From Streptomyces tendae (lineage in GTDB: Bacteria > Actinomycetota > Actinomycetes > Streptomycetales > Streptomycetaceae), in assembly GCF_014650435.1 (NCBI RefSeq), contig NZ_BMUY01000007.1, forward strand, positions 1 to 64,000: DNA of 64,000 nt, written 5' to 3'. This document shows positions 41,206-49,762 of this stretch, one piece after another. Under the pieces are notes generated by a model that saw only the letters and a program-made list of their open reading frames with translations, ran no database searches and was not told the origin of the DNA. Positions within the stretch are counted from its first letter, which is position 1, and each line of letters begins with the position of its first letter. The position numbers were made by a program, and so were the translations under genes.

Positions 41206-41563
41206 ACTCCGTGTCCCGGTATTCGCGGGCCGCGGTCATCAGGTCGTTGAGCGCGTCGCGGGTGCGGACGAGGTCGGCGATGTGCTCGGAGAGCCGGTCG
41301 CGCTCCTGCGCCATACGGTCCAGCGCGGCGTCGGAATTGCCCTCGCTGGGCGCGTCGACGCACGGCAGCAGTTCGGCGATGGTGCGGCTGGACAGGCCCG
41401 CCGCGTACAGCCGCTGAAGGAACCTGACCCGCTCGACCTCGTGCTCCGTGTACTGGCGCTGGCCGCCGGCGCTGCGGGTGCTGGCCAGCAGCCCCTGATC
41501 CTCGTAGTAGCGCACCGACCGGACGCTGACCCCGGCCCGCGACGCCACCTCTCCGATGCGCAT
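41198..41563 (-). CDS. MerR-family transcriptional regulator
   Basis: The 121-aa product has the MerR winged helix (MRIGEVASRAGVSVRSVRYY followed by EDQGLL) and a coiled-coil dimerisation helix (DRMAQERDRLSEHIADLVRT). It lacks the cysteine set of metal sensors. ATG at 41563 has GGAG upstream. A promoter with a MerR-type long spacer lies just upstream on the opposite strand and reads into a truncated old yellow enzyme gene, its probable former target. Confidence 0.88.
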   Translation of the reverse strand: MRIGEVASRAGVSVRSVRYYEDQGLLASTRSAGGQRQYTEHEVERVRFLQRLYAAGLSSRTIAELLPCVDAPSEGNSDAALDRMAQERDRLSEHIADLVRTRDALNDLMTAAREYRDTEFA

Positions 41564-41598
41564 GCCCTGCTCCCTGCTGTGATCCGCGGCACACTTAC

Positions 41599-41630
41599 TT
41601 GCCTCTGACGTCAGTGTCAGGTTCTAGCGT
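41599..41630 (+). promoter_or_regulatory. MerR-type promoter with extended spacer
   Basis: TTGCCT (41599-41604) and TAGCGT (41625-41630) are 20 bp apart (19 if CTAGCG is used). The spacer contains the palindrome CTGACGTCAG (41605-41614). Over-long spacers are a hallmark of MerR-activated promoters, and a merR gene starts 35 bp away on the other strand. Confidence 0.65.
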
Positions 41631-41656
41631 AGCCGTCGTGCCCGGGATCCGGGCAG

Positions 41657-41992
41657 CTGACCGAGCTGTCCCGCCTCGGGATCGCCTACGTCCACATCGA
41701 GGCCACGGCCGACGAGGACCTGCTGGTCGAGCTGCGCCGCCGGTGGCCGGGCACGCTCGTCATGAACCCGGTGCTCCCCATGGGTCCCAAGCAGACGGGG
41801 CGCGAGGACGCCGACCACTGGCTCGGGCTCGGGGCGGAGCTGATCAGCTTCGGCCGCGGCTTCATCTCCAACCCCGACCTGGTCGAGCGACTGCGCACCG
41901 GCCTGCCCGTCGCACCGGTGGACGAGGCCACGTACTACCAGGGCGGTGACGCGGGCTACCTGACCTACCCGGCCTACCAGCACACGGCCTGA
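41657..41992 (+). pseudogene. C-terminal remnant of an old yellow enzyme (NADH:flavin oxidoreductase)
   Basis: The frame LTELSRLGIAYVHIE... leads to the FMN-phosphate-binding and C-terminal end of OYE-type ene reductases: LVMNPVLPMGP, ELISFGRGFISNPDLVERL, ATYYQGGDAGYLTYP. Only about 110 of some 360 residues remain; the N-terminal barrel and active-site His/Asn/Tyr are absent. A GTG at 41638 close to the transcription start is out of frame. The MerR-type promoter upstream is intact. It is a 5' deletion, so no active enzyme is expected. Confidence 0.7.
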
Positions 41993-42091
41993 GGCCCGGG
42001 GCCGGTGCAACGGTGCCGTTAGCATGTTCGAACTCGTGACGATCCGTACGAGCGACCGCTGCGTCCGACCCCTAGTAAACGGGCAAAACAA

Positions 42092-43459
42092 TTGCAAAAC
42101 CTACCCATACGAATATCCTCGCGAAGAGACCGCGGCCCGCTGCTCGCGGCACTGCGCCGGCCGCGGGTCCTGCTGTGGACCGCGGCCGGTGCGGTGACCC
42201 TCGGTTTTCTGATCGCGCTGGAATTCGCCGCGCGCCACTACGGTGTGCGGGGCCCGATCACCGAACAGGCGCGAGAAGTGGTCTTCGCGCCCGACTCGGG
42301 GCCGCTGCTGTACGCGGGCCTCGCCCTGACGATGGTGGTGCTGACCTGGCGGCAGCGTCTCGTGGCGGCCGGTGCCGCGATCGGGATCGACGTCGTCTTC
42401 TGGCTGGTGCGCTGGGCGGTCGGCGCCGACATGAACTTCGGCAACGGCGCGCTGTGGGTGGTCCTCGGCTGTGCGGTGGTCGCCGTGACGCGGCGCCGGG
42501 GCAGCGAGCGTGCCCTGCTGCTCAAGGGTGTGGGGCTGGGGCTGCTCCTGGTGGCCGGGCACAAGACGGGGGACACCTGGCTGCTCATCACGTCGGAGAC
42601 CCGCAAGGCGGTGCTCGACCCGTACGTGGCCACCGCCGACCAGGCGCTGGGCAACCCCTCGTGGCTGGTCGGCCGGTTCGTCGAGGCCACCGAACCGGTC
42701 GGCGGCCACGTGCTCCACCTCGTCTACGGACAGCTGCCCCTGGCAGCCGCCCTCGTCGGGCTGTACCAACTGCGGCACGTGGCCGTCGAGCGGCGGTTCC
42801 CGAGCCACCACCTCGTGCGCACCTTCCTCGTCATCGGCCTGCTCGGGCCCGCCGTCTACATGGTCTTCCCGGTCGTCGGGCCGGTCTTCGCCTACGGTGC
42901 CGACGGCGGTCAGTGGGCGGTGGCCAACCTGTGGCCGGACACGCTGCCACCGGGCGGCGCCCCGCACGCGATCCCGTTCGACGACATCACCCCGCGCAAC
43001 TGCATGCCCAGCCTGCACACGGCGTGGGCCACGACGCTGTTCGTCCACTCCCGCAAGGGCTCCCGGGCGATGCGGTTCGCGGGCACGTTCTGGCTGGTCG
43101 CCACCCTCACCGCGACGCTCGGCTTCGGCTACCACTACGGCGCCGACCTCGTCGCCGGCGTGGTCTTCGCGCTCACCGTCGAGGCCGCGATGCGCGCGTT
43201 CGCGCGGGGCTGGGACGGCGATGCAGTCCGGCTGGTCGCCCACGGCACGACGGTCTTCGCCGTACTGCTGGTGGCGTACCGGTACCTGCCGGTGGAGATG
43301 GCCGAGCACCCGTGGGCGGCCGGGCCGCTGCTCCTCCTCGCGATGGCCTCCGTGATCGTCGGCTACCTGCGCACCACCCGTCGGTGGGAGGCGAAGGCCG
43401 TGCCGGTGCGGCAGCCGGAACCGCCGCGTCCCGCGGAACCGCAGCCCGAGCTGGTCTGA
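42092..43459 (+). CDS. PAP2-superfamily integral membrane phosphatase/transferase
   Basis: The 455-aa protein has about ten transmembrane helices and the last PAP2 motifs NCMPSLHTAWA and GFGYHYGADLVAG; it is nearest in layout to the AUR1/inositol-phosphotransferase branch. These enzymes hydrolyse or transfer lipid-linked phosphates. The TTG at 42092 is the only usable early start in frame after a stop at 42020 and no ATG/GTG. It lacks a good ribosome binding site, so the N-terminus is uncertain. The upstream region (41993-42091) is relatively AT-rich. The C-terminal tail is Pro/Glu-rich and cytoplasmic. Confidence 0.75.
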   Translation: MQNLPIRISSRRDRGPLLAALRRPRVLLWTAAGAVTLGFLIALEFAARHYGVRGPITEQAREVVFAPDSGPLLYAGLALTMVVLTWRQRLVAAGAAIGIDVVFWLVRWAVGADMNFGNGALWVVLGCAVVAVTRRRGSERALLLKGVGLGLLLVAGHKTGDTWLLITSETRKAVLDPYVATADQALGNPSWLVGRFVEATEPVGGHVLHLVYGQLPLAAALVGLYQLRHVAVERRFPSHHLVRTFLVIGLLGPAVYMVFPVVGPVFAYGADGGQWAVANLWPDTLPPGGAPHAIPFDDITPRNCMPSLHTAWATTLFVHSRKGSRAMRFAGTFWLVATLTATLGFGYHYGADLVAGVVFALTVEAAMRAFARGWDGDAVRLVAHGTTVFAVLLVAYRYLPVEMAEHPWAAGPLLLLAMASVIVGYLRTTRRWEAKAVPVRQPEPPRPAEPQPELV

Positions 43460-43473
43460 AGCCGGGGCCGGGG

Positions 43474-44394
43474 CTACTTGAAGTAGTGGCCCTGCTCCAG
43501 GTCCTCGACGAGACCGGGCCGGTCGGGCCGCCACCCCAGGAGCTCACGGGTCAGGACGCTGGACGCCGCGCGGTTGGCCGCGAGGGGGCCGGCCAGCCAG
43601 CTGAAGTGGGCGTCCGCGTCCGCTGCCGCAACCGACTCCACCGGCAGGCCCAGCTGCCGGCCGATCACCTCGGCGAGGTCCCGCACGGGCAGGCCCTCCT
43701 CCGCGACGGCGTGCAGCGTCGAGCCCGCGGGGGCGTTCTCCAGCGCGAGGCGGAACAGCCGTGCGGAGTCGAGACGGTGCGCGGCCGACCAGCGGTTGGC
43801 ACCGTCCCCGATGTACCCGGAGACGCCCTTCGCTCGGGCGATCCCGATGAGGGCCGGGACGAATCCGTTGTCCCCCTCCCCGTGGTTGGTCGGCGCCAGC
43901 CGCACCACGGAGGAGCGGACCTGGCGGGCGGCGAGGGAGAGGGTCAGTTCGGCGGTGGCGGCCCGCACGTGCTGGGCGTCGCCCCGGGCGGCCGCGGCCG
44001 GGTCCGGGTCGTGGCCGTCGCGCTCGGTCGCCACCCGGCCGGGGATCGAGGGGGTCCCGGACGCGATGGTGAAGGGCCGGCCGGAGCCGGCGAGCGCCTC
44101 GCCGATCACCTCGACGGCCCGCCGGTCGGCTTCTCCGGCGCCCTTGAAGTCGCCCGAGAACGCGATGTCGTGCTTGAAGGCCAGGTGCACCACCCCGTCC
44201 GAGTCGGCGGCGGCGCGCCGCAGGACGTCGAGGTCGTCCAGGGTGCCCCGGACCACCTCGGCCCCCGCCGCGGTGAGGGCGTCGGCCGAGGCGTCCGAAC
44301 GGGCCAGCCCCACGACCTGATGACCCGCCCCGATCAGCTCGGGAACGACGGCTGAGCCGATCCAGCCGGAGGCGCCGGTGACGAAAACACGCAT
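43474..44394 (-). CDS. NAD-dependent epimerase/dehydratase-like SDR
   Basis: The 306-aa extended/atypical SDR starts MRVFVTGASGWIGS with the GxxGxxG NAD(P) motif at residues 7-13. The usual YxxxK catalytic pair is not visible in the middle (HDPDPAAAARGDAQHVRAAT), as in several atypical SDRs; it may be an NADPH-dependent reductase of different mechanism. ATG at 44394 has GGAG upstream. Strong operator-like dyads lie 90-135 bp upstream, suggesting inducible control by an unlinked repressor. It converges with the PAP2 gene. Confidence 0.8.
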   Translation of the reverse strand: MRVFVTGASGWIGSAVVPELIGAGHQVVGLARSDASADALTAAGAEVVRGTLDDLDVLRRAAADSDGVVHLAFKHDIAFSGDFKGAGEADRRAVEVIGEALAGSGRPFTIASGTPSIPGRVATERDGHDPDPAAAARGDAQHVRAATAELTLSLAARQVRSSVVRLAPTNHGEGDNGFVPALIGIARAKGVSGYIGDGANRWSAAHRLDSARLFRLALENAPAGSTLHAVAEEGLPVRDLAEVIGRQLGLPVESVAAADADAHFSWLAGPLAANRAASSVLTRELLGWRPDRPGLVEDLEQGHYFK

Positions 44395-44479
44395 GAGAAT
44401 CCTCCAGATATGTCCGTACGTGGCGACTGCCGGTCCACCGGGCGCGGGCGCGAGCGGCGGGCCACGGCGTCGGAACCGT

Positions 44480-44529
44480 CGATGACAGCCGCTGTCATCG
44501 ACAGTAACATGCGATGTCAGTCACTGTCG
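44480..44529. promoter_or_regulatory. Compound operator upstream of the SDR gene
   Basis: GATGACAGC-C-GCTGTCATC (44481-44499) is a perfect dyad that extends one base each side. It is followed by CGACAGT (44499-44505) and ACTGTCG (44523-44529), an inverted pair 17 bp apart. All use the TGTC/GACA half-site, typical of TetR-family operators. On the minus strand CTGACA and TGACAG, 17 bp apart, could be the promoter. No TetR gene is adjacent. Confidence 0.55.
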
Positions 44530-44539
44530 TCGTGTGTCG

Positions 44540-45289
44540 TCACCGAACGCGCCGCGCTGCCGCGGGACGCATCAGCCCGAGGTCGTCGCCCCAGGCGTCC
44601 AGCGTCGCCGCGTGTCCCGCCGCGCGCGCCACCGCCTCGACCCGGCCGAACAGCTCCCGCTGCACGTCCACGTCACCGGTCCCGGTGATCCGTCCGAGCG
44701 CGGTCAGCAGCCGGCGCGTGTCCCATCCCGGGAGTGGGAACCGGGCCAGTTCCCACTCCAGGTACTTGTTGTAGGGGCGCGGGCGGCGGTCGAGGGCGAA
44801 CAGCAGCTCCAGCAGGAAGCCGAGGCTGTCCGCCGCGTCGAGCCGTGCGGCGAGCGGATTCCCGTCCCGGGCGTTCTTCAGCGACCGGTAGTGAGCGTTG
44901 GCGTAGGCGTCGAGCCGGGCGGCCGCGACCCGCGACGCCTCCGTGACGCCGAGCCGCCCCTTGGCGGCCACCGTCCTCGTGATCCGGCCACCGAGCCGGT
45001 CGAGCAGGACCCGGGCCCGCGCGATCGCGTAGCGCTCCCAGCCGCCGAGCCGGTCGAACTCCGCCGCCGTCACGACGACCAGGTCCAGCCGGGCGGAGCG
45101 GAAGCCGTCGAGGGCGGCCAGACCGGTCGCCGTCCCGTCGGCGACCACCACGTACAGGTCGTGGTCGGAGTGGCGGGTGGCCATGCCCTCGTGGGCACGG
45201 GACCCCTTGAGGACGAGGCCGACGACGGCGGGATCGGCGGTGGCGCGGGCGACGAACGCCTCGTAGGACATCGGGTGCGGTGCGCACAC
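44540..45289 (-). CDS. Nucleotidyltransferase-fold protein (aminoglycoside adenylyltransferase-like)
   Basis: The protein has 249 aa from the GTG at 45289, which has GAGG at 7 nt; the ATG at 45271 lacks one. The nucleotidyltransferase motif GS-x(n)-DxD is present as KGSRAHEGMATRHSDHDLYV, near residues 30-50. A C-terminal all-helical region (residues about 115-240) resembles the substrate domain of kanamycin/lincosamide nucleotidyltransferases. It may modify a small molecule with AMP; a resistance role is possible but not shown. Confidence 0.7.
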   Translation of the reverse strand: MCAPHPMSYEAFVARATADPAVVGLVLKGSRAHEGMATRHSDHDLYVVVADGTATGLAALDGFRSARLDLVVVTAAEFDRLGGWERYAIARARVLLDRLGGRITRTVAAKGRLGVTEASRVAAARLDAYANAHYRSLKNARDGNPLAARLDAADSLGFLLELLFALDRRPRPYNKYLEWELARFPLPGWDTRRLLTALGRITGTGDVDVQRELFGRVEAVARAAGHAATLDAWGDDLGLMRPAAARRVR

Positions 45290-45477
45290 GTGCGGACCTC
45301 CGGACTGCCTGACGGGGAAGATGCCGAGCCGCCCTCGGTGTCCCATCGACAGGAGGGCGGTCACTCCGTCCGCGGCGGCCGAGGCCGCCGCACGGCAGAT
45401 CAACGCACGGCGCGGACGCTAGCAGCCGGTGCGTGCGCCCCGCGACGTGTTTGTTCCGAGTCCGGGGTGAGCGGGGG

Positions 45478-46998
45478 TCAGGCCTTGTCCTGCATGGACT
45501 GCCGGGCCGGATTGCGCTGCTCGGCCGCCTTGAAGTCCTTCTCGCCCGCCTTGGCCCGCACGCCCTTGGCGATGCGGTCGCCGATGGTCTTGTCGATGTT
45601 CGACCAGTACGCGAACGCCCGCTGGAGCACCGGTTCGGTCACCTCGTTGAGGAGGTGGTCCACCACGTTGTCCACCAGCCGGTCCCGGGCCGCGTCGTCC
45701 ATCACCTCGCGCACCAGGGTGCCCGGCTGCCCCCAGTCGTCGTCCTCGGCGTGACTGACATAGGCGGTACGGGTGATGGACCCGTCCGTCTCCCAGCTGG
45801 GCGGCGTGCCGAAGTGCTCGGTGTCGGCGGCCGGACCCCCCTTGGAGTTCGGCGCGTAGACCGGATCGGTGGTCTTCCGGTAGGCCATCGCACCGTCCTT
45901 GGAGTAGGTGCGGACGTCGACCACCGGGGCGTTCACCGGAAGCTGCTGGTAGTTCGCGCCGATCCGGTAGCGGTGGGCGTCGGCGTAGGAGAAGAGCCGG
46001 GCCAGCAGCATGCGGTCCGGGCTCGGGCCGATGCCGGGGACCAGGTTGTTGGGCTGGAAGGCCGCCTGCTCGATCTCGGCGTGGTTGTCCGTCGGGTTGC
46101 GGTCCAGCGTCATGCGGCCGACCGGGATGAGGGGGTAGTCGCCGTGCGGCCACACCTTCGTCAGGTCGAAGGGGTTGAACCGGTAGGCAGCGGCTTCCTC
46201 GTACGGCATGACCTGCACGTGCAGCGTCCAGCTCGGGAAGTCGCCGTCGCGGATGTGCTCGAAGAGGTCCCGCATGTGGTAGTCGGTGTCGGCCGCGGCC
46301 ATCTGGTCGGCCTCGTGCTGGGTGAAGAACTCGATGCCCTGGTCCGTCTTGAAGTGGTACTTCACCCAGAAGCGCTCACCGGAGGCGTTGATCCACATGT
46401 AGGTGTGGGAGGTGTAGCCGTTCATGTGGCGCCAGGTGCGCGGGATGCCGCGGTCCCCCATGAGCCACGTGACCTGGTGCGCGGATTCCGGCGAGAGGGT
46501 CCAGAAGTCCCACTGCATGTCGTGGTCGCGCAGATTGCTGTCCGCCCGGCGCTTCTGCGACCGGATGAAGTGCTGGAACTTCATCGGGTCCTTGACGAAG
46601 AACACCGGCGTGTTGTTGCCGACCATGTCGTAGTTGCCCTGGCTCGTGTAGAACTTCACCGCGAAGCCGCGCGGGTCGCGCCAGGTGTCCGGGCTGCCGC
46701 GCTCACCCGCGACGGTCGAGAAGCGGGCGACCAGCTCGGTGCGCGTGCCCGGCTGGAAGACGGCCGCCTTGGTGTAGGCGCTCACGTCGTGGGTCACTTC
46801 GAAGTGGCCGAAGGCGCCGCTGCCCTTCGCGTGCGGCTGGCGCTCGGGGATGCGCTCCCGGTTGAACTGCGCCATCTGCTCGATGAGGTAGGCGTCCTGG
46901 AGGAGGACCGGACCGGCCGGGCCCGCGGTGAGCGAGTGTTCGTCGCTCTCCGCCGGTGCGCCGGAGTCCGTGGTGGTGGCGGGCGGGGTGTCCGTCAT
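45478..46998 (-). CDS. Monofunctional haem catalase (clade 3 size)
   Basis: This 506-aa catalase breaks down hydrogen peroxide. Catalytic His and Asn lie in HFEVTHDVSAYTKA and YDMVGNNTPVFFVKDP, and the proximal haem-ligand tyrosine in RLFSYADAHRYRIG. ATG at 46998 has AAAGGCAG upstream. The length and lack of a C-terminal flavodoxin-like domain fit small-subunit catalases. No FurA/CatR regulator gene lies next to it; the 700-bp upstream region contains hairpins and repeats. Confidence 0.93.
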   Translation of the reverse strand: MTDTPPATTTDSGAPAESDEHSLTAGPAGPVLLQDAYLIEQMAQFNRERIPERQPHAKGSGAFGHFEVTHDVSAYTKAAVFQPGTRTELVARFSTVAGERGSPDTWRDPRGFAVKFYTSQGNYDMVGNNTPVFFVKDPMKFQHFIRSQKRRADSNLRDHDMQWDFWTLSPESAHQVTWLMGDRGIPRTWRHMNGYTSHTYMWINASGERFWVKYHFKTDQGIEFFTQHEADQMAAADTDYHMRDLFEHIRDGDFPSWTLHVQVMPYEEAAAYRFNPFDLTKVWPHGDYPLIPVGRMTLDRNPTDNHAEIEQAAFQPNNLVPGIGPSPDRMLLARLFSYADAHRYRIGANYQQLPVNAPVVDVRTYSKDGAMAYRKTTDPVYAPNSKGGPAADTEHFGTPPSWETDGSITRTAYVSHAEDDDWGQPGTLVREVMDDAARDRLVDNVVDHLLNEVTEPVLQRAFAYWSNIDKTIGDRIAKGVRAKAGEKDFKAAEQRNPARQSMQDKA

Positions 46999-47703
46999 GA
47001 GACTGCCTTTCGTCGGGGAGTGGCTGGCGCGCAGGGACCGCGCGGCACGCACACGGGAGACGGGACCCGCTCCGACCTGCCCGGCAGAGCGGTCCCGCCG
47101 AGGCCCGAGACATGGCGGGGGCCCCGACCCACGCGGTCTCCGCCGCACGCGTGCCCTGGAGCGGCCACGTCAATCCCGCCCGGGAGCGGACCGGTGGGAT
47201 CGGACCCGGGGCGGAGCCCGTCGGCCCGTCGGCCGTGCCGCGTCCCGGTGCCGGGACGCACCGCGTGCTCGCCCATCCGTCCAGGACCCTCCGGAGTGCC
47301 GTCGTCCGTATCAGTCTCCGCCGCCGCCGGGCCCCCGCAAGCGGAGACGGCGGCGGGGCGGTGACGACGCGGACCGCACGCCGCGCGGGCTGGGCCAGGC
47401 CGCCGACCGTGCGCCGGCTCCGTGCGCCGGCTCCGTGCCGCCGGGCGTGCGCCGACTCCGTGCGCCGGCTCCGTGCCGCCGGGCGTGCGCCGACTCCGTG
47501 CGCCGACTTCGTGCCGGGCGTGCGCCGACTCCGTGCGCCGACTTCGTGCCGGGCGTGCGCCGGCTCCGTGCGTGCCTCGCGGACGGCGGGCGCGACCTCC
47601 CCCGGGCCCCGTCGCCCTACCGCTTGTGGCGCCCGCGGACACACCGCCGTACCGCCGGTCCGCGCCACCCCGCCGGACCCGAGCGCGGGGTGGACCCGCC
47701 ACA
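46999..47703. other. Long intergenic region (705 bp) with hairpins and tandem repeats
   Basis: This region separates the divergent catalase and DUF1152 genes. It holds a stem GTCTCCGC (47314-47321) / GCGGAGAC (47341-47348) overlapped by CCGCCGCC/GGCGGCGG, which can form alternative hairpins, and the tandem-repeat block at 47409-47576. Open reading frames here have no ribosome binding sites and repeat-derived composition. I see no protein-coding gene. Confidence 0.55.
47409..47576. repeat. Nested tandem repeat block of 13-, 12- and 9-bp units
   Basis: Units of GTGCGCCGGCTCC or GTGCGCCGACTCC (13 bp) alternate with GTGCCGCCGGGC (12 bp) or GTGCCGGGC (9 bp). They form higher-order repeats, 38 bp (from 47422 and 47460) then 35 bp (from 47498 and 47533). 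All start with GTGC. The block lies in the catalase - DUF1152 intergenic region and is probably non-coding. Confidence 0.85.
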
Positions 47704-48672
47704 ATGATCGACATGACGCCTCTGCACACGAACCCGCTCTTCGGACGGCTCGCGGACGCCGAGCGGATCCTCGTCTCCGGCGCGGGAGGCGGCTTCGACA
47801 TCTACGCCGGTCTGCCCCTGGCCCTGTCCCTCCTGCACCAGGGGCGGGAGGTGCATCTGGCGAACCTCTCCTTCAGCGCCCTCGCCGGACTGCCCGACGA
47901 CGCCTGGGCCGCCCCCGACCTCGCCGTCATCACCCCCGAGTCGGCGCCGCACCAGCGCTACTTTCCGGAGCGGACCCTCGCCCAGTGGCTGCGGGGGCAC
48001 GGCTACCCGGCCGTCGTCCACGCCTTCCCGCAGACCGGCGTCCAGCCGCTGCGCGCCGCCTACGCGGCCCTGATCGCGCGGTACGACATCGACGCAGTGG
48101 TCCTGGTCGACGGCGGCACCGACATCCTGCTGCGCGGTGACGAGGCCGGACTCGGGACCCCGGAGGAGGACCTCGCCAGCGTTGCGGCGCTGGCCGCGCT
48201 GGAGGGCCCGCGCCACCGCCTCGTGGTCTCGCTCGGATTCGGTGTCGACGCCTACCACGGCGTCAACCACGTGCAGGTCCTGGAGAACATCGCCGCGCTG
48301 GAGCGCGAGGGTGCCTACCTGGGTGCCTTCTCCGTTCCGCGCACCACCCGCGAGGGCGCGCTGTACCTCGACGCGGTGTCACACGCCCAGGAGCACACGC
48401 CCGAGCACCCCAGCATCGTCAACGGCTCCATCGCCGCGGCCGTCCGGGGTGCGTTCGGCGACGTCCGGTTCACCGACCGCACCCGGGGCAGCGAGTTGTT
48501 CGTCAATCCGCTGATGTCCCTGTACTTCGCCTTCGACCTGCCGGGCCTCGCCGCTCGCTGCCTGTACCTGGACCGCATCGAGGACACCCACCTGATGCGC
48601 CAAGTGCAGTCCCGGATAGCCGAGTTCAGGGAGGACGTCGTGACCCGCCCGCCCCGCGCCTTCCCGCACTAG
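47704..48672 (+). CDS. DUF1152 family protein
   Basis: The 322-aa product has the DUF1152 pattern: RILVSGAGGGFDIYAGLPLA, DAVVLVDGGTDILLRGDEAG, HRLVVSLGFGVDAYHGVNHV, GAYLGAFSV. The glycine-rich GAGGGFD and GGTD loops suggest nucleotide or phosphate binding, but no reaction is established for the family. The ATG at 47704 has no clear ribosome binding site and another ATG follows at 47713; a leaderless message is possible. It converges with the LysR gene, 15 bp apart. Confidence 0.8.
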   Translation: MIDMTPLHTNPLFGRLADAERILVSGAGGGFDIYAGLPLALSLLHQGREVHLANLSFSALAGLPDDAWAAPDLAVITPESAPHQRYFPERTLAQWLRGHGYPAVVHAFPQTGVQPLRAAYAALIARYDIDAVVLVDGGTDILLRGDEAGLGTPEEDLASVAALAALEGPRHRLVVSLGFGVDAYHGVNHVQVLENIAALEREGAYLGAFSVPRTTREGALYLDAVSHAQEHTPEHPSIVNGSIAAAVRGAFGDVRFTDRTRGSELFVNPLMSLYFAFDLPGLAARCLYLDRIEDTHLMRQVQSRIAEFREDVVTRPPRAFPH

Positions 48673-48687
48673 GGTCTGTCCGGCGGA

Positions 48688-49650
48688 TCATGCCGCAGAC
48701 GCGCGGAGCTTGCCCGACAGCACCCGCCGCACGGCGGTGCGCAGCCAGTGGTGCGCCCCGTCGGCGGTGTGCCGGGGGTGCCAGGCCATGCCGATGGCCA
48801 CCGGCGGCAGCCGCAGCGGGATGTCGAGGAGCCGCAGCCCGAGGACCGAGGCATGCTCGGTCAGGGGGCTCGGCGAGGAGTCCGCGGCGTCCGGCACCGC
48901 GGGCACCAGGGCGACGACGTCGGTGCGGGCGGCGAGGGACAGTGCGGCCAGATGCCCCGGGAGGACGACGGCGACCCGACGGCTGAGGCCGTGCTCGGCG
49001 AGGGCGGTGTCGACGGGGCCGTCGAACCGGCCGCGGCGGCTGACCGCGACATGCTCGGCGGCGGCGAACCGCACCGGGGTCAGGGGCCCCTCGGCGAGCG
49101 GGTGGCCGGCCCGGACGGCCGCCGCCATCCGCAGGGTGACCAGTTGCTCGACCCGGGTCTCGGGGTCCACGTGGTCGATCGCCCCGACCTCCAGGTCCAC
49201 CCGCCCGTCACGCAGGGCCGGCCCGCCCTCCAGCTCCTCGGCCCGGAACCGCAGCGAGACCCCCGGCGCCTCCTGCCCGGCCAGTGTCAGCAGACCTCCG
49301 GCGAGGGCCGCGCCGACCAGGTCGGCCGTCTGGAGGGTGAAGGTGCTGCGCAGCGTGGCCGGGTCGACGCCGGTGGCCGGGGTGAGGAGCGCGCCGAGCC
49401 GGCGGACGACCGTGGCGGCCTCGTCCCGCAGGGCCAGCGCCCGCGGCGTCGGCACCATGGCCTGCCCGGCCCGCACCAGCAGGGGGTCCTGGAGGATCCG
49501 GCGGAGCCGGCCGAGGGTGCGGCTCATGGCCGCGGGGGAGGTGTGCATACGGGCGGCGGCGCGAGTGACGCTCTGCTCCGTCAGCAGCGCGTCGAGCGCC
49601 ACGGCGAGGTTGGCGTCGATGACCGGCGCGACCGGATCTGTGCTGTTCAC
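48688..49650 (-). CDS. LysR-family transcriptional regulator
   Basis: The 320-aa regulator has a winged helix N-terminus (LDALLTEQSVTRAAARMHTS followed by PAAMSRTLGRLRR) and a LysR substrate-binding domain (RVEQLVTLRMAAAVRAGHPL). GTG at 49650 is the only fitting start; GGAA lies upstream. It faces the NmrA-like gene across 112 bp and probably regulates it. The divergent region contains the AT-rich AGTATTATTCCGTT near 49652. Confidence 0.88.
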   Translation of the reverse strand: MNSTDPVAPVIDANLAVALDALLTEQSVTRAAARMHTSPAAMSRTLGRLRRILQDPLLVRAGQAMVPTPRALALRDEAATVVRRLGALLTPATGVDPATLRSTFTLQTADLVGAALAGGLLTLAGQEAPGVSLRFRAEELEGGPALRDGRVDLEVGAIDHVDPETRVEQLVTLRMAAAVRAGHPLAEGPLTPVRFAAAEHVAVSRRGRFDGPVDTALAEHGLSRRVAVVLPGHLAALSLAARTDVVALVPAVPDAADSSPSPLTEHASVLGLRLLDIPLRLPPVAIGMAWHPRHTADGAHHWLRTAVRRVLSGKLRASAA

Positions 49651-49762
49651 CAGTATTATTCCGTTCCAGGCAACAATCCCTTGCTGAAGTTCCCATTGTG
49701 GCAACACCTCGTGGCTTCCCAGGATGAGGGCGTACCGATCCGGCACGACCCACGAGGTTTTC

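Noticed and set aside
42001..42091. tRNA-like GTTCGAAC near 42026
   Set aside because: The T-loop-like string stands alone; no acceptor stem, D-arm or anticodon arm can be drawn around it.
47409..47576. CRISPR array
   Set aside because: The units are contiguous without unique spacers, are short (9-13 bp), and no cas genes are nearby. It is a simple nested tandem repeat.
47112..48140. Protein-coding gene across the tandem repeat
   Set aside because: Translations are Arg/Pro repeats produced by GTGC units in several frames at once, with no plausible start, and would overlap the well-supported DUF1152 gene out of frame.
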